DNA of 64,000 bases from Geomonas diazotrophica (lineage in GTDB: Bacteria; Desulfobacterota; Desulfuromonadia; Geobacterales; Geobacteraceae). The stretch spans positions 2,483-66,482 of the forward strand of contig NZ_JAHLMF010000012.1 of assembly GCF_018919385.1 (NCBI RefSeq), in the 5' to 3' direction. The notes under the pieces were generated by a model, which made no database searches, was not told where the DNA came from, and was given only the letters and a program-made list of their open reading frames with translations. The position numbers were made by a program, and so were the translations under genes. Of the stretch, positions 55,464 to 64,000 are shown one piece after another; position 1 is the stretch's first letter, and each line of letters starts with the position of its first letter.

Positions 55464-55724
55464 CCTCGCCTCCATTTCCCCGCTCTTCCCGTCAAACTCC
55501 TGCCCGCTACGTCACGGTGACGCCCCCGGGGCGAGGCGGGGAGGTCTTTAACTGTTGAAAACTTTTGCAGATCCTGATATTTGTATTTCCTGATATGTGT
55601 ACGCTGGCAGTCTGTGCGGAAATTGAGGGTAACCGCATGGAAGCGCGTAGGCTTTCCGTAGGCACAGGCGCCGTTAAAGTGCCTCTTTATCCCCAACTAC
55701 GATCAGGATCAGGATGCTTTCAAA

Positions 55725-57053
55725 ATGACGATGTTGTCTTTTGCCTCAACGGCGTTAGCTGTCCTCGCCCTTTTCTGCTGCAGCCCGGCTCTTGGCGCAA
55801 CCTGTACGGCGACCCAATGTCATGCTTCCCTTGCCGCGCTCCAATATGCCCACGTCCCCGTCAGGGATGGAGACTGTTCCGCCTGTCACACGTCGAAGGG
55901 GAATGAGCATCCCGTGAAGGGGGGGAAGAGCTTCGAACTGGCTGCCAAAAGTGAAGGGCTGTGCCGGGATTGCCATGACGGCATTGGTAAGAAGGCGATG
56001 GTCCACGCCCCGGTCAAGGAGGGGGAGTGCCTCGGTTGCCACGAGCCACACGGCGCGGCGCAGCGCTTTCTGCTCGAGGTGGGGGAGGACCGCACGGCGC
56101 TTTGCCTAAACTGCCACGACGCAAAGCCCTTCAAAGAGAAGTACCTGCACGGGCCGGTGGCGCTCGGTTTCTGCAACACCTGTCATGATCCTCACGACTC
56201 CGGGGAGAAGGCCCTCCTGAAAGGGAAGGTGCGTGACGTTTGCCTCAACTGCCATGCCGACTTCGGCACGCGGATGCGGCAGGCCACGGTGGTGCATCCG
56301 CCGGTGGCCAAGGATACCTGTACTGCCTGCCACGATCCGCACGGGTCGCCCTACCAGATGTTCGTCAAGAACAAGCTTCCCGATCTCTGCACCGGGTGCC
56401 ACAAGAACGTCGGCAAGGTCGTCGCCTCGGCCAAGGTGCCGCACAAGCCGATGCTCCAGGAGGGGGGGTGCCCCAATTGCCACTCCTCGCACTACGGCAA
56501 GGCAAAAGGGATGCTCCTGGCGGACCAGAAGGCGCTTTGCCTTGGCTGCCACGGCACCGATACCCTGGGAAGCCCTCCGCTCCGCAACATCAGCAGGGAG
56601 CTCGACGGCAAAGCCTTCCTGCACGGCCCGTTGCAAAAGGGAGACTGCAGGGCTTGTCACGACCCGCACGGGTCCAACTATTTCCGACTTCTCAAGGGGA
56701 ACTATCCGGAAGACCTTTACTTCTCCTATAAAGACGGGGCCTACGACGCCTGCCTGAGGTGCCACGAAAGGAACCTGCTCAGGTTCCCGGAGACCACCAT
56801 CTACACCAAGTTCAGAAATGGCAACCGCAACCTGCACTATCTCCACGTGGTGGCGCGCAAGGGGCGCACCTGCCGCATCTGCCACGAGCCGCACGCAAGC
56901 GACGGGGTGAAACTGATCAACAAGGAAGGGGCGCAGTTCGGCGGGTGGAAGATCCCTCTGCATTTCGCGATCACCCCAACGGGCGGGAGCTGCGCTCCCG
57001 GCTGCCACAGGGAATTCAAGTACGACAGGGTCAAGGCTGAAGTCTACAGGTAG
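55725..57053 (+). CDS. Multihaem cytochrome c, at least 13 haems
   Basis: 442 residues. A signal peptide lies at about 1-24. There are thirteen CXXCH sites (CSACH through CRICH) plus two wider ones: CTATQCH (CX4CH) near residue 26 and CAPGCH (CX3CH) near residue 425. Repeated CHDPHGS / HGPV units match the paired-CXXCH domain. It is periplasmic or outer-surface and probably a conduit in extracellular or respiratory electron transfer. Another small multihaem gene follows on the same strand. A start near 55725 lacks a strong ribosome site but gives the only sensible signal peptide. Confidence 0.92.
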   Translation: MTMLSFASTALAVLALFCCSPALGATCTATQCHASLAALQYAHVPVRDGDCSACHTSKGNEHPVKGGKSFELAAKSEGLCRDCHDGIGKKAMVHAPVKEGECLGCHEPHGAAQRFLLEVGEDRTALCLNCHDAKPFKEKYLHGPVALGFCNTCHDPHDSGEKALLKGKVRDVCLNCHADFGTRMRQATVVHPPVAKDTCTACHDPHGSPYQMFVKNKLPDLCTGCHKNVGKVVASAKVPHKPMLQEGGCPNCHSSHYGKAKGMLLADQKALCLGCHGTDTLGSPPLRNISRELDGKAFLHGPLQKGDCRACHDPHGSNYFRLLKGNYPEDLYFSYKDGAYDACLRCHERNLLRFPETTIYTKFRNGNRNLHYLHVVARKGRTCRICHEPHASDGVKLINKEGAQFGGWKIPLHFAITPTGGSCAPGCHREFKYDRVKAEVYR

Positions 57054-57215
57054 CCCTAGCCTCCCGGCCCGCCCGGGGCAATGGCAGGCAGCGCCGTTTC
57101 CCAAGGGGCGCCGGGCACAGCCTGTCTCAAACGGGACATTCGAATCCCTTTAGAGGCCAAGATGGCACTGGGAAGTTGCAGGCGTCGTTATCGCAGGTTG
57201 AAAATCGGAGTGTCA

Positions 57216-57797
57216 ATGGCAAGGGCTCTAGGTCTAGGTACCAAATTCGTAATGATCACCTTCGTCATCGGGGTGTTGCACGGGTGCGATCCCATCACGG
57301 TGCACAAGATCAGCACCACGATTTTGGATGGCGCCCCCAGTATGCCGCCGGCGGACCAGTACTGTCAGGAATTCAACAAGAAGGATGCGCCCGGGGAACA
57401 CTCTGCCGTGAAGAGCACCGCAGGCGGGATCAAGAAGGATATGGTCAGCAGTCACCCTCCCTATAAGGAGGCGCGCTGTTACGACTGTCACGACGGGAGC
57501 ACGGACAAGGGGCTGATAGAGCCCCCGGACCGGCTCTGTTTCGTCTGCCACCCAGACATCAAGAAAAAGTACTTCGTGCACGGCCCGGTCGCTACCGGCG
57601 CGTGCCTACAGTGTCACGACCCGCACTCCTCGCGCGAGCAGGCGCTGCTCAAGGTGGAGAAGAAGAAGCTCTGTTTCGTCTGCCACAAGGAGAAGCGGAT
57701 AGCCGAAGCCATGCACCAGAAGGTGGTCGACAACGGAATGGCCTGCACCGATTGCCACGATCCCCACGACGGGGATGTGAAATATTTCCTCAGGTAA
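57216..57797 (+). CDS. Pentahaem cytochrome c lipoprotein
   Basis: 193 residues from the ATG at 57216 (GGAG upstream). The signal ends in a lipobox-like VLHGC near residue 24. Five CXXCH motifs: CYDCH, CFVCH, CLQCH, CFVCH, CTDCH, with CHDPHSS/CHDPHDG repeats shared with the preceding 13-haem protein. It is likely attached to the outer membrane and exchanges electrons with that protein. Confidence 0.9.
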   Translation: MARALGLGTKFVMITFVIGVLHGCDPITVHKISTTILDGAPSMPPADQYCQEFNKKDAPGEHSAVKSTAGGIKKDMVSSHPPYKEARCYDCHDGSTDKGLIEPPDRLCFVCHPDIKKKYFVHGPVATGACLQCHDPHSSREQALLKVEKKKLCFVCHKEKRIAEAMHQKVVDNGMACTDCHDPHDGDVKYFLR

Positions 57798-58405
57798 GCG
57801 CGTCCCCACAGAAGACGCGTTTCCTTTCCGTACCCCTATGTCCTTGCCCCTAAACCGCTTTCAGGTCCAGTCGGGGCTGTCAATGAAGAGTTCGTGCGAC
57901 ACGGTGTCCTGCGCTAGTCTTACCGAATTGCAGAGTTCGGCTTTCCCCGGGACGAGTGGTCATTAGTACTCTTGAGGAAATCTGTGACTCCAGGCGTTGT
58001 TTCTTGCTAAATAGATGATCCTCACCGGCCCACAGAGGACAGCTTCGTCTTCTCCCCGCAGCCCTGTTTGGCAGAAAGGGCATTCTCCGTTTTTCTCCAC
58101 GTAAGTTAAGGGGACTTTGCTCGCCCTCTCCCACTGCACCGAAAGGTTTTGCCTGTCACCTCGCCAACGGTGTGCCCTATGCTGTTCTAACTCTGCGCAT
58201 CCCCCTGTTCGGATTTTTTCTCAGTTAAAGTAGCGGGTTACCTTCTGACTGGTCAGTAGGTGTTCAATTGCTGATGGGTCACCATGGGAGATACGACAGG
58301 GAAAAGAACTTTAAATCGGGGTCTTACGCCAGGTTGCTGCTTGGCACATCCATTGCTCATGTCATTGCAACGCCGGACTGACGAAATTCACGTTGGAGGT
58401 CGACC
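57798..58405. other. 608-base region without a recognisable gene
   Basis: No open frame here has a ribosome site or a credible product. The only distinct signal is the near-palindrome at 58240-58261. Base composition is lower in GC than the cytochrome genes on either side. It could be the remnant of decayed genes. Confidence 0.5.
58240..58261. promoter_or_regulatory. 22-bp imperfect palindrome, possible operator
   Basis: ACCT-T-CTGAC-TG-GTCAG-T-AGGT is symmetric in 9 of 11 positions and lies 145 bases before the small Sel1-like gene. The form fits a TetR-type operator. No regulator is encoded nearby. Confidence 0.4.
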
Positions 58406-58696
58406 ATGAAAATTCGGAACAGACTCTTTTTGTTGGTGTTTTTTTCTCTGGTTACAGTTCAACCAGCCTTAGCAGATTTCGACTCTGCTTTGAGCGCTTT
58501 TCGTCAGCAACGGTATGCTGAAGCTGTCGTAGAATTCAAAAAGTGCGATTCCGCCAAGGCGAACTTTTACTTAAGTCTCATGTATGGGATGGGGTGGGGG
58601 GTTACGCAAAGTAGAGAGGAGTCGGCAGCTTTCCTGCACCGTGCAAAAAAGCTGGAACTGATGGAGACCAATCAGATAGCATCGCTCCCGCGATAA
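58406..58696 (+). CDS. Small exported Sel1-like protein
   Basis: 96 residues, with GGAGG ten bases upstream. A signal peptide covers about 1-23 (NRLFLLVFFSLVTVQPALA). One TPR/Sel1-like unit follows: ALSAFRQQRYAEAVVEFKK and YLSLMYGMGWGVTQSREESAAF. At this length it may be a fragment of a longer Sel1 protein such as the one at the right end of the window, but the stop codon and start both look natural. Confidence 0.7.
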   Translation: MKIRNRLFLLVFFSLVTVQPALADFDSALSAFRQQRYAEAVVEFKKCDSAKANFYLSLMYGMGWGVTQSREESAAFLHRAKKLELMETNQIASLPR

Positions 58697-58739
58697 ATGT
58701 ATGGGATCTACCTAAGGAACAATCTATCCTCCATTTTCG

Positions 58740-58760
58740 GGTGGGGCGGCAGCCCCACCT
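58740..58760. other. Hairpin in the gap between the Sel1-like gene and the cytochrome lipoprotein
   Basis: GGTGGGGC-GGCA-GCCCCACC is a perfect 8-bp stem 45 bases after the stop codon, with no T-run, so it is a weak terminator candidate. The rest of 58697-59092 is AT-rich, and apart from the promoter at 58930-58958 nothing else is visible. Confidence 0.5.
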
Positions 58761-58929
58761 AACCCTTCCAGTAATTGGCCATGTATAAAAATTCGAACCC
58801 CGCCCCAGCACAAACAAAGTTGTAACGACAGCGCCCAATATTTCTCTCGCCACTCTCGTCAATGGCTGTATCACGAAAGTCCCCTCTCGCTAATGTCAGA
58901 AAAATAATTTATGAAATTATAAATGTTTT

Positions 58930-58958
58930 TTGACAGTTTACGGCTGTTGTGATATACG
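58930..58958 (+). promoter_or_regulatory. Sigma-70-type promoter for the cytochrome lipoprotein gene
   Basis: TTGACA at 58930-58935, a 17-base spacer and TATACG at 58953-58958, in an AT-rich region 135 bases before the start at 59093. Confidence 0.65.
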
Positions 58959-59092
58959 GGACCATTAGATTTTTTAGTTAAAAAGATGTTGTGAAGCCTG
59001 AGCGCCAAAGTTTTATCCACAGGGAATAACGCTCACCTTCCCTACAACCTGCTGAACTGACCAAATATAATTTTATGCAAAGGAGGGGCATC

Positions 59093-60067
59093 ATGTCCGT
59101 CAGGCGTCTCCCCATGGAGCTTGTTCTTGGAGCTTTAGCTTTGACTGTTCTTATGGTCGCCGGTTGCGACCAGGGGACTGCCTCCCTTACCGGATCGACT
59201 GGCGGTCAATCCGTCACGGTAAGCAAGGTGACCACCAGGGTGGCCACCAAGGACGAAGTTGGAACCCTGCCCTCCCACGCAAAACAACGGCTTTCGGCCC
59301 CGCCCGCGGTAGCCGTTTTCGGGATGATCTACATCGATGCGAGCACCGGGAAAGAACGCATCTTCGACGGCAAACTCTGGGTCCCGCACGACAAAACCGT
59401 GGACAGCTTCTACGCCGCACAAAACGCTGCGGCCAGCGATACCAAAACGACCGCGAAAACTGCGGCGTCCATGGTCCAGGAAGACGTTTGCACCGACGGC
59501 GACCCCGCGTGCACCCCTTCCGGCGCCCACGGTGGCCCCGGCACAACCCCTGCCGGGCATTACGCCTACGGGTGCGCGGTCTGCCACAAGGTTGGCGGGG
59601 TTGTCTCGTTTGCAAAGAACGGCCCGGCCTTCGCGTCCGGGCTTCCCGCTCCCACCTACAACACCTCGACCAGGACCTGCTCCAACGTGGCGTGTCACGT
59701 CGTGAGCGGTTCGTTCAGCTACTATAGTTACAATTGGGGGAGTGATCAGTATGATCTGGTAACAGTTACCTACGGCGGTTTGACCCCCCGTCCGACGTCA
59801 TCGTGGTTCTCCACCGGAGCTGCCGGGTGCACCGCCTGCCATGATGATCCGCCCCGCAGCGGTTCCACTGGCAGCAACACCTGGCACAGCGGTTACCATG
59901 GTAACCAAGGTCCGACTGGGGAACGCAACCAGTGCCAGTTCTGCCACCCTGACGCCTCCAGTCCGGGTAACGGTATCGGCGACACGATAACCAACAAGTC
60001 CTTGCACGCAAACGGCGTCGCTGACGTTTCGGCAACGTTCACCTCCGCCTGTTTCGACTGCCATTGA
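59093..60067 (+). CDS. CxxxxCH/CxxCH-type multihaem cytochrome lipoprotein, copy 1
   Basis: 324 residues from the ATG at 59093 (AAAGGAGGGG upstream). The lipobox is LMVAGC near residue 24. A non-haem N-terminal region includes AVFGMIYIDASTGKERIFDGKLWVPHD. Haem sites are CAVCH, CSNVACH (CX4CH), CTACH, CQFCH and a C-terminal CFDCH. This is the Geobacter-type CxxxxCH/CxxCH lipoprotein domain. The protein is expected on the outer membrane, in electron transfer. The next gene is a clear paralogue. Confidence 0.9.
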   Translation: MSVRRLPMELVLGALALTVLMVAGCDQGTASLTGSTGGQSVTVSKVTTRVATKDEVGTLPSHAKQRLSAPPAVAVFGMIYIDASTGKERIFDGKLWVPHDKTVDSFYAAQNAAASDTKTTAKTAASMVQEDVCTDGDPACTPSGAHGGPGTTPAGHYAYGCAVCHKVGGVVSFAKNGPAFASGLPAPTYNTSTRTCSNVACHVVSGSFSYYSYNWGSDQYDLVTVTYGGLTPRPTSSWFSTGAAGCTACHDDPPRSGSTGSNTWHSGYHGNQGPTGERNQCQFCHPDASSPGNGIGDTITNKSLHANGVADVSATFTSACFDCH

Positions 60068-60237
60068 AGCAGCGTGGCCCGATTTTTTAAACCGGTTTTC
60101 CGTGGATCTTTTTTCAATGGGCGAAGCATCGCCGTATGGATTTTTAGGAGAACTTGCATCGGAGTGTCGTTAGAGGGGGCAAACCCTCAACGGCGGCAAC
60201 CGCACCTCTGCGGAACACGCTGCAAAAAGGAGGACTC

Positions 60238-61194
60238 ATGTCCAGCAAATGTGTGAATCCGACTAGCCTTAAGCGCACCCGTTACGTTTTCGCGTTGGCC
60301 CTGTTGCTGGTCTCCGGCTGTGGCGATGTATCCAACGTCACTCAGGTGACTACCGATACGGCCTCTACCGAAAAGGCGATACCGGCTACCACCGTCGTGG
60401 ACGTCAGCAAGCTCCCCGTGAGGGCGCAGCAGAGGCTACCCGCCCCTCCTCCTCAGGCCGTGTTCGGTATGATCTATTTCGATACCACGATCGGAAAAGA
60501 GTTCATATACGATGGCAAGATGTGGGTACCACATGACAGCACCGTGGACAGCTATTACGAAAAGAAAGCCAACGCGGTTCCCAAAACGGCTGCCCTGATG
60601 GTCCAGGAAGAGGTCTGCGTGGATGGAGATCCTTCATGCACTCCGACCGGTGCCCATGGCGCGCCGGGACTGGCGGTAGCCGGTCATTACACGTTCGCCT
60701 GCTCGGTGTGTCACAAGGTGGGTGGCCGACTGGTTTTCGACAAGAGCGGCCCGGCCTATGTGGCGGGCAAACCTGCGCCCAGCTACGACGCGAGCGCCAA
60801 GACCTGTCTCAACGTGGCATGTCACAACGTGTCTGGTACCTTTAGCTACTATACATATGATTGGGGGGCCGACGCCTATGTACTCACGACCCTCACCTAC
60901 GGCGGCGGAGTCCCACATGCCACCCCCTCCTGGTACTCGACCGGTCCCGCCGGTTGCTCAGCCTGTCACGACGATCCGCCGCGAAACGGTTCCAACGGGA
61001 GCAACGCCTGGCACAGTGGCAAGCATGCCAATCAGGGCCCCACAGGGGAGGCCAACCAGTGCCAGTTCTGCCATCCGGATGCCTCGAGCCCAGGCAACGG
61101 CATCGGCGATACCATCACCAATCCGAGCCTCCATGCCGACGGGGTGGTGCAGGTCCAGGCGACCTTCAAATCGTGGTGCTTTGGTTGCCACTAG
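60238..61194 (+). CDS. CxxxxCH/CxxCH-type multihaem cytochrome lipoprotein, copy 2
   Basis: 318 residues from the ATG at 60238 (AAAAAGGAGG upstream). The lipobox is LLVSGC. It shares the whole layout of copy 1: AVFGMIYFDTTIGKEFIYDGKMWVPHD, CSVCH, CLNVACH (CX4CH), CSACH, CQFCH, CFGCH, and near-identical CHPDASSPGNGIGDTITN. This is a tandem duplication with divergence concentrated in the N-terminal third. It is followed by a hairpin terminator. Confidence 0.9.
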   Translation: MSSKCVNPTSLKRTRYVFALALLLVSGCGDVSNVTQVTTDTASTEKAIPATTVVDVSKLPVRAQQRLPAPPPQAVFGMIYFDTTIGKEFIYDGKMWVPHDSTVDSYYEKKANAVPKTAALMVQEEVCVDGDPSCTPTGAHGAPGLAVAGHYTFACSVCHKVGGRLVFDKSGPAYVAGKPAPSYDASAKTCLNVACHNVSGTFSYYTYDWGADAYVLTTLTYGGGVPHATPSWYSTGPAGCSACHDDPPRNGSNGSNAWHSGKHANQGPTGEANQCQFCHPDASSPGNGIGDTITNPSLHADGVVQVQATFKSWCFGCH

Positions 61195-61220
61195 TAACAC
61201 TGCCGTCCCCATCTGAAAAA

Positions 61221-61256
61221 AAGAAGGGCAGCCTTTTCCCCGGCTGCCCTTCTCTG
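61221..61256 (+). terminator. Terminator after the cytochrome pair
   Basis: AGAAGGGCAGCC, loop TTTTCCCC, GGCTGCCCTTCT is an 12-bp perfect stem with a short pyrimidine tail, 26 bases past the stop. Confidence 0.8.
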
Positions 61257-61399
61257 CGTTTAAACTAAGCCTGTAGGCGGGTTGTCAGGGGGGGGGCATT
61301 CCGCATCACTCTGCTCACCAGGGTTCTCCAGAACTACTAGTTGATCTCAGGACGCTGCCCGTCCCAATCACGGTTGTCGAGAAGCCGATTGACGACGTA

Positions 61400-63238
61400 T
61401 CATTTTCTTAATGAATGCAACAGCTCTTGGAAACCCGGAGATGAGCGTATGGGGTCAAGGTCCTGGTCAGTCTCTATAGCGTCCGGACTCGAAAAGCCGT
61501 GATTGACTGCCTTGCTAAGGTATAGGATGGCTTCTTCAGGTTTTCCTTGTTGCGCCTTAACGCAGGCAAGGTTATAGGCTGTCACCGCATCGGCCGGGTT
61601 TTGTGACAATGCAAGTGAAAGATGCCTCTCTGCGTCATGAAATTGCCTCGTTCTCAAACAAATAATTCCGAGATATTTCAGGGCTTGTATCGAATTTGGC
61701 TGCAACACAAGTGCTCTCTCCAGGTTCCTCTTTGATTCCTCGAGTTCTCCTGTTTCATAGTAATTCATACCTAAATCTAAAAAAGCCTGCGCAAAGTTGG
61801 GATAGTAACTGGCTAACTTGAGAAGGTACTGCCGGCTTTGAAGTGGCAAGTTCTTTGCCTTGTACAGCGCAGCCAGGTGCAGTAGGGTGTCCGCATGCCG
61901 GGGGGCAACTTTTAGCACGTCCAGGTACAGGGGCAGAGCTGCATCCAGGTTACCAGCGTTTTGCAGCGCTTGCGCCTTTCCATACAGGGCCACAGGGTGT
62001 TTTGGAGCTTTGTCGGCAGTATCTGTCCATAGGGTCAGATCATTCTGCCACACTTTAATTCTTGCAGATGTCAGGAGGACCAGAATCGCGGTGATGGTCG
62101 CCGCCATCGGAATAGCAGCCTGGCGAGGCAACTTGCTACTGATGATCAGTCTGCCTAGCAGCGGGGCTGCACCCAGCATTGGGAAGTACAGATACCTGTC
62201 GTTCATCAGGGTTGTAAGTGGAATGATCTGTGAGACAGGCAGGAGCCCGATGAAAAAAACTGCGTACCAGAAAAAGAGATCTCGAGAACGCAAAAAGAGA
62301 AAAATGCCGATACATGCCAAAAGGGCACAAATTGTTCCCCCGAGTAGTACCGCCGAGTCCAGGTGCACTCTTAATACAGGGTCGTATACTGCGCTCAATC
62401 CGGTTGGCCAAAACAACAGCTTGAGATATTGCGGGAGCACTGTCAGCATGGTGAGGCCGGTGACTAAAGCAGATCCCCCATGGTACCCAACTCTGCCCCC
62501 TCCTACCCCAGGGATGTCCCCATGTGCCTGGTATTGAATCGTGATCCATGCCATTGCCGTGGCAGCAACAAGAAAAGGCGCCTTATCCTGTAAGGTTTTG
62601 CGCCATGATGATTGCTGTATGGTGCAAATGTCATAAAGCATGAAGATGCAAGGCATGATCACTGCCACCGACTTGGAAAGAAGAGCCAGGATGAAACAGG
62701 CGAGACTGATCCAGTAGGCTTTGCTTACGTAAACCTTCTCATGTTTTCTGGCCTCGATGTAGCTTGTAAAAGAAAGAAGCGAGAAGAACATCGCAAGCAG
62801 ATTTTTTCTTTCGGAAATCCAGGCTACAGATTCAACTTGTACTGGATGCAGCAGAAAGATAAAAACTGAAAGCAATGCTGCCGGTTTATGCCAGTTCATG
62901 TTGGCAAGTAAACGGTACAGCAAAATTCCGTTCATGATGTGGATGATGATGTTGCTTAGAAAATATCCCTTTGGATTGCTCCCCCATATTGAGTAATCAA
63001 GCATGTAGGAAATGATGTGAACCGGAGCAAAGTTGCCCGCGTAATTGGTGGTGAAAGCCGTTAGAACATGCGCCAGCGAAAGGCCTTTGGCAGCTTCATT
63101 TTGGGTAACGTACATGGCGTCATCCCAGAAGATCTGGAAATTATGGTGCAGAATCGGTAGATAGACGGCCAACGTGGCAAAAACTATAATGAGCATCGGT
63201 GCTAACCGGAACAGTGGGGACTGGTGAGTGTTCTTCAT
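61400..63238 (-). CDS. Membrane glycosyltransferase-like protein with C-terminal TPRs
   Basis: 612 residues. About ten membrane helices occupy residues 1-400, with the GT-C-type acidic loop FQIFWDDAMYVTQNEA near residue 40 and a family-typical VESVAWISERKNLLAMFF. Tetratricopeptide repeats cover about 420-590 (GNLDAALPLYLDVLKVAPRHADTLLHLAALY and following). This combination is like the TMTC/O-mannosyltransferase-like proteins common in Geobacter, likely modifying exported proteins. Start at 63238 (GAGG upstream). Base composition is lower in GC than the rest of the window. Confidence 0.82.
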   Translation of the reverse strand: MKNTHQSPLFRLAPMLIIVFATLAVYLPILHHNFQIFWDDAMYVTQNEAAKGLSLAHVLTAFTTNYAGNFAPVHIISYMLDYSIWGSNPKGYFLSNIIIHIMNGILLYRLLANMNWHKPAALLSVFIFLLHPVQVESVAWISERKNLLAMFFSLLSFTSYIEARKHEKVYVSKAYWISLACFILALLSKSVAVIMPCIFMLYDICTIQQSSWRKTLQDKAPFLVAATAMAWITIQYQAHGDIPGVGGGRVGYHGGSALVTGLTMLTVLPQYLKLLFWPTGLSAVYDPVLRVHLDSAVLLGGTICALLACIGIFLFLRSRDLFFWYAVFFIGLLPVSQIIPLTTLMNDRYLYFPMLGAAPLLGRLIISSKLPRQAAIPMAATITAILVLLTSARIKVWQNDLTLWTDTADKAPKHPVALYGKAQALQNAGNLDAALPLYLDVLKVAPRHADTLLHLAALYKAKNLPLQSRQYLLKLASYYPNFAQAFLDLGMNYYETGELEESKRNLERALVLQPNSIQALKYLGIICLRTRQFHDAERHLSLALSQNPADAVTAYNLACVKAQQGKPEEAILYLSKAVNHGFSSPDAIETDQDLDPIRSSPGFQELLHSLRK

Positions 63239-63431
63239 CTGTACCTCAGGTTAGTGTGGTGTGGGCGTGGCGTACGGGATGGGCCGGGGATACCCCATGA
63301 GCTAAGAGATGTCGGTGGAGTTCCTGCAGAAAACAAAGTCTCGATTCTACAGGTTGCGGCAGTGATGAAGAGATTGTTAAGACTAGTTTTAATGACGTAA
63401 AAGCCGCCGTCTTGACTACAAAGAATAGGTT

Positions 63432-64000
63432 TTACTGCAGAGGGACTTGTCTGGTTTCCCGCTTGGGCTGGAGTTCCCTGAACTGGATCATTTCGCGTTT
63501 AAGACGTTGTGCTGCATAGAACTCTGTCCGGCTCATTGTCTTGGTGATGGAGTCTCGTTTCGCGGCCGCATCAGCCATTCCGTTCAATGCCGCGAAGTCC
63601 AGCCATACATATGCCTTGACCAGGTCCAAAGCTCCGCTGTCTGCATGGCTGTAAAGCAGCCCCAGGTCGTACTGAGATTGGACGTGTCCTTGTCTGGCCC
63701 CGATTTGGTACCACTTAAGCGCCTCCTGGGTGTTGTCATGGCCATTGTGATGCTTGTCAAAAAGGCTTCCAAGCAAATATGCAGCTTGCACATGACCTAG
63801 TTCGGCGGCTGCCCGTAACAACACAGCAATCTCAGACTTATTGCAGTCGTTAGCTTTACCTGAAATTTCCGTGGCCGTCTCGAAGGCAGCAGCTGCGGAG
63901 CCTTTAGAACGAGCCAGTGCCTGCCACCGGTTTGCAACCCTAGAATCGACTGGCAAAGCCTTTCCGGCCAGGTACAGCCTGGTCAGGCATTCCTGTGCCT
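63432..64000 (-). CDS. Sel1-repeat protein, 5' end beyond window
   Basis: The frame is open from the stop at 63432 to the window edge (about 189 residues seen, starting within AQECLTRLYLAGKALPVDSRVANRW). Sel1-like repeats are evident: AAELGHVQAAYLLGSLFDKHHNGHDNTQEALKWYQIGARQGHVQSQYDLGLLY and AYVWLDFAALNG. The protein probably has a signal peptide and more repeats upstream. It probably acts as a protein-protein scaffold. Confidence 0.75.
   Translation of the reverse strand, partial: AQECLTRLYLAGKALPVDSRVANRWQALARSKGSAAAAFETATEISGKANDCNKSEIAVLLRAAAELGHVQAAYLLGSLFDKHHNGHDNTQEALKWYQIGARQGHVQSQYDLGLLYSHADSGALDLVKAYVWLDFAALNGMADAAAKRDSITKTMSRTEFYAAQRLKREMIQFRELQPKRETRQVPLQ

Noticed and set aside
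57880-58134. An 84-codon gene on the minus strand in the gap after the pentahaem cytochrome
   Set aside because: There is no ribosome site, no recognisable domain and an irregular composition; treated as non-coding.

Overview
The window is about 64 kb of GC-rich (roughly 60-65% by eye) bacterial chromosome. It fits a Geobacteraceae-type member of the Desulfuromonadia (Geobacter/Geomonas/Citrifermentans group). The grounds are multihaem c-type cytochromes, including the CxxxxCH/CxxCH lipoprotein type common in Geobacter, a large chemotaxis operon, many B12-binding radical SAM proteins, hybrid cluster protein, and genes of anaerobic metabolism. The genus is inferred from gene content, not from a database search.

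Layout. 0-1.9 kb: 3' part of a 23S rRNA, then 5S rRNA and a terminator. 2-8 kb: housekeeping genes (Lon protease, DJ-1/PfpI protein, pirin, OmpA-family lipoprotein, alpha/beta hydrolase). 8.0-8.5 kb: a gene-free stretch with strong paired segments and a terminator, probably an unidentified structured RNA. 8.5-13.9 kb: a tightly packed plus-strand cluster (B12 radical SAM, exported protein, methyltransferase, U32-family protein, type III polyketide synthase), faced by a second B12 radical SAM gene on the minus strand. This is the best candidate for an undescribed biosynthetic system here. 15.5-19 kb: polyphosphate kinase with an unusual lysine/alanine-rich N-terminal extension, plus two small genes. 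18.9-20.3 kb: an IS110/IS1111-type insertion sequence with structured flanks that may encode its guide (bridge) RNA. 20.3-25 kb: hybrid cluster protein, a minisatellite, an MFS transporter and a divergent LysR regulator.

25-37.5 kb is one minus-strand chemosensory operon. In transcription order it holds a STAS protein, CheA, CheW, a Cache-domain receptor, CheR, CheD, full-length CheB, two sensor kinases, a single-domain response regulator and a second CheB-type methylesterase without a receiver. 37.7-42.25 kb: a polytopic membrane protein, a 26-residue ORF, TadC, TadB and a TadA that has lost its N-terminus. At about 42.25 kb the TadA fragment abuts head-to-head an asparagine synthetase that has also lost its N-terminus, so this is a rearrangement breakpoint or an assembly join. 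42.3-46.6 kb: the rest of that cassette (AMP-dependent ligase, NAD synthetase-like protein, acyl carrier protein, hexapeptide acyltransferase), probably acyl/amide tailoring of a polysaccharide.

46.6-49 kb: a Rieske/cytochrome b/pentahaem cytochrome quinol-oxidising complex. 49-55.5 kb: an AhpD-like protein with an ArsS-like radical SAM enzyme, an exported protein, an SDR oxidoreductase, a ferredoxin, a sensor kinase, an HMA-domain protein with a DUF2318 protein, and an unknown protein behind a good sigma-70 promoter. 55.7-61.2 kb: four extracytoplasmic multihaem cytochromes, two of them tandem paralogues. 61.4-64 kb: a TPR glycosyltransferase-like membrane protein and a Sel1-repeat protein cut by the window edge. 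The last 6 kb looks visibly less GC-rich than the rest.
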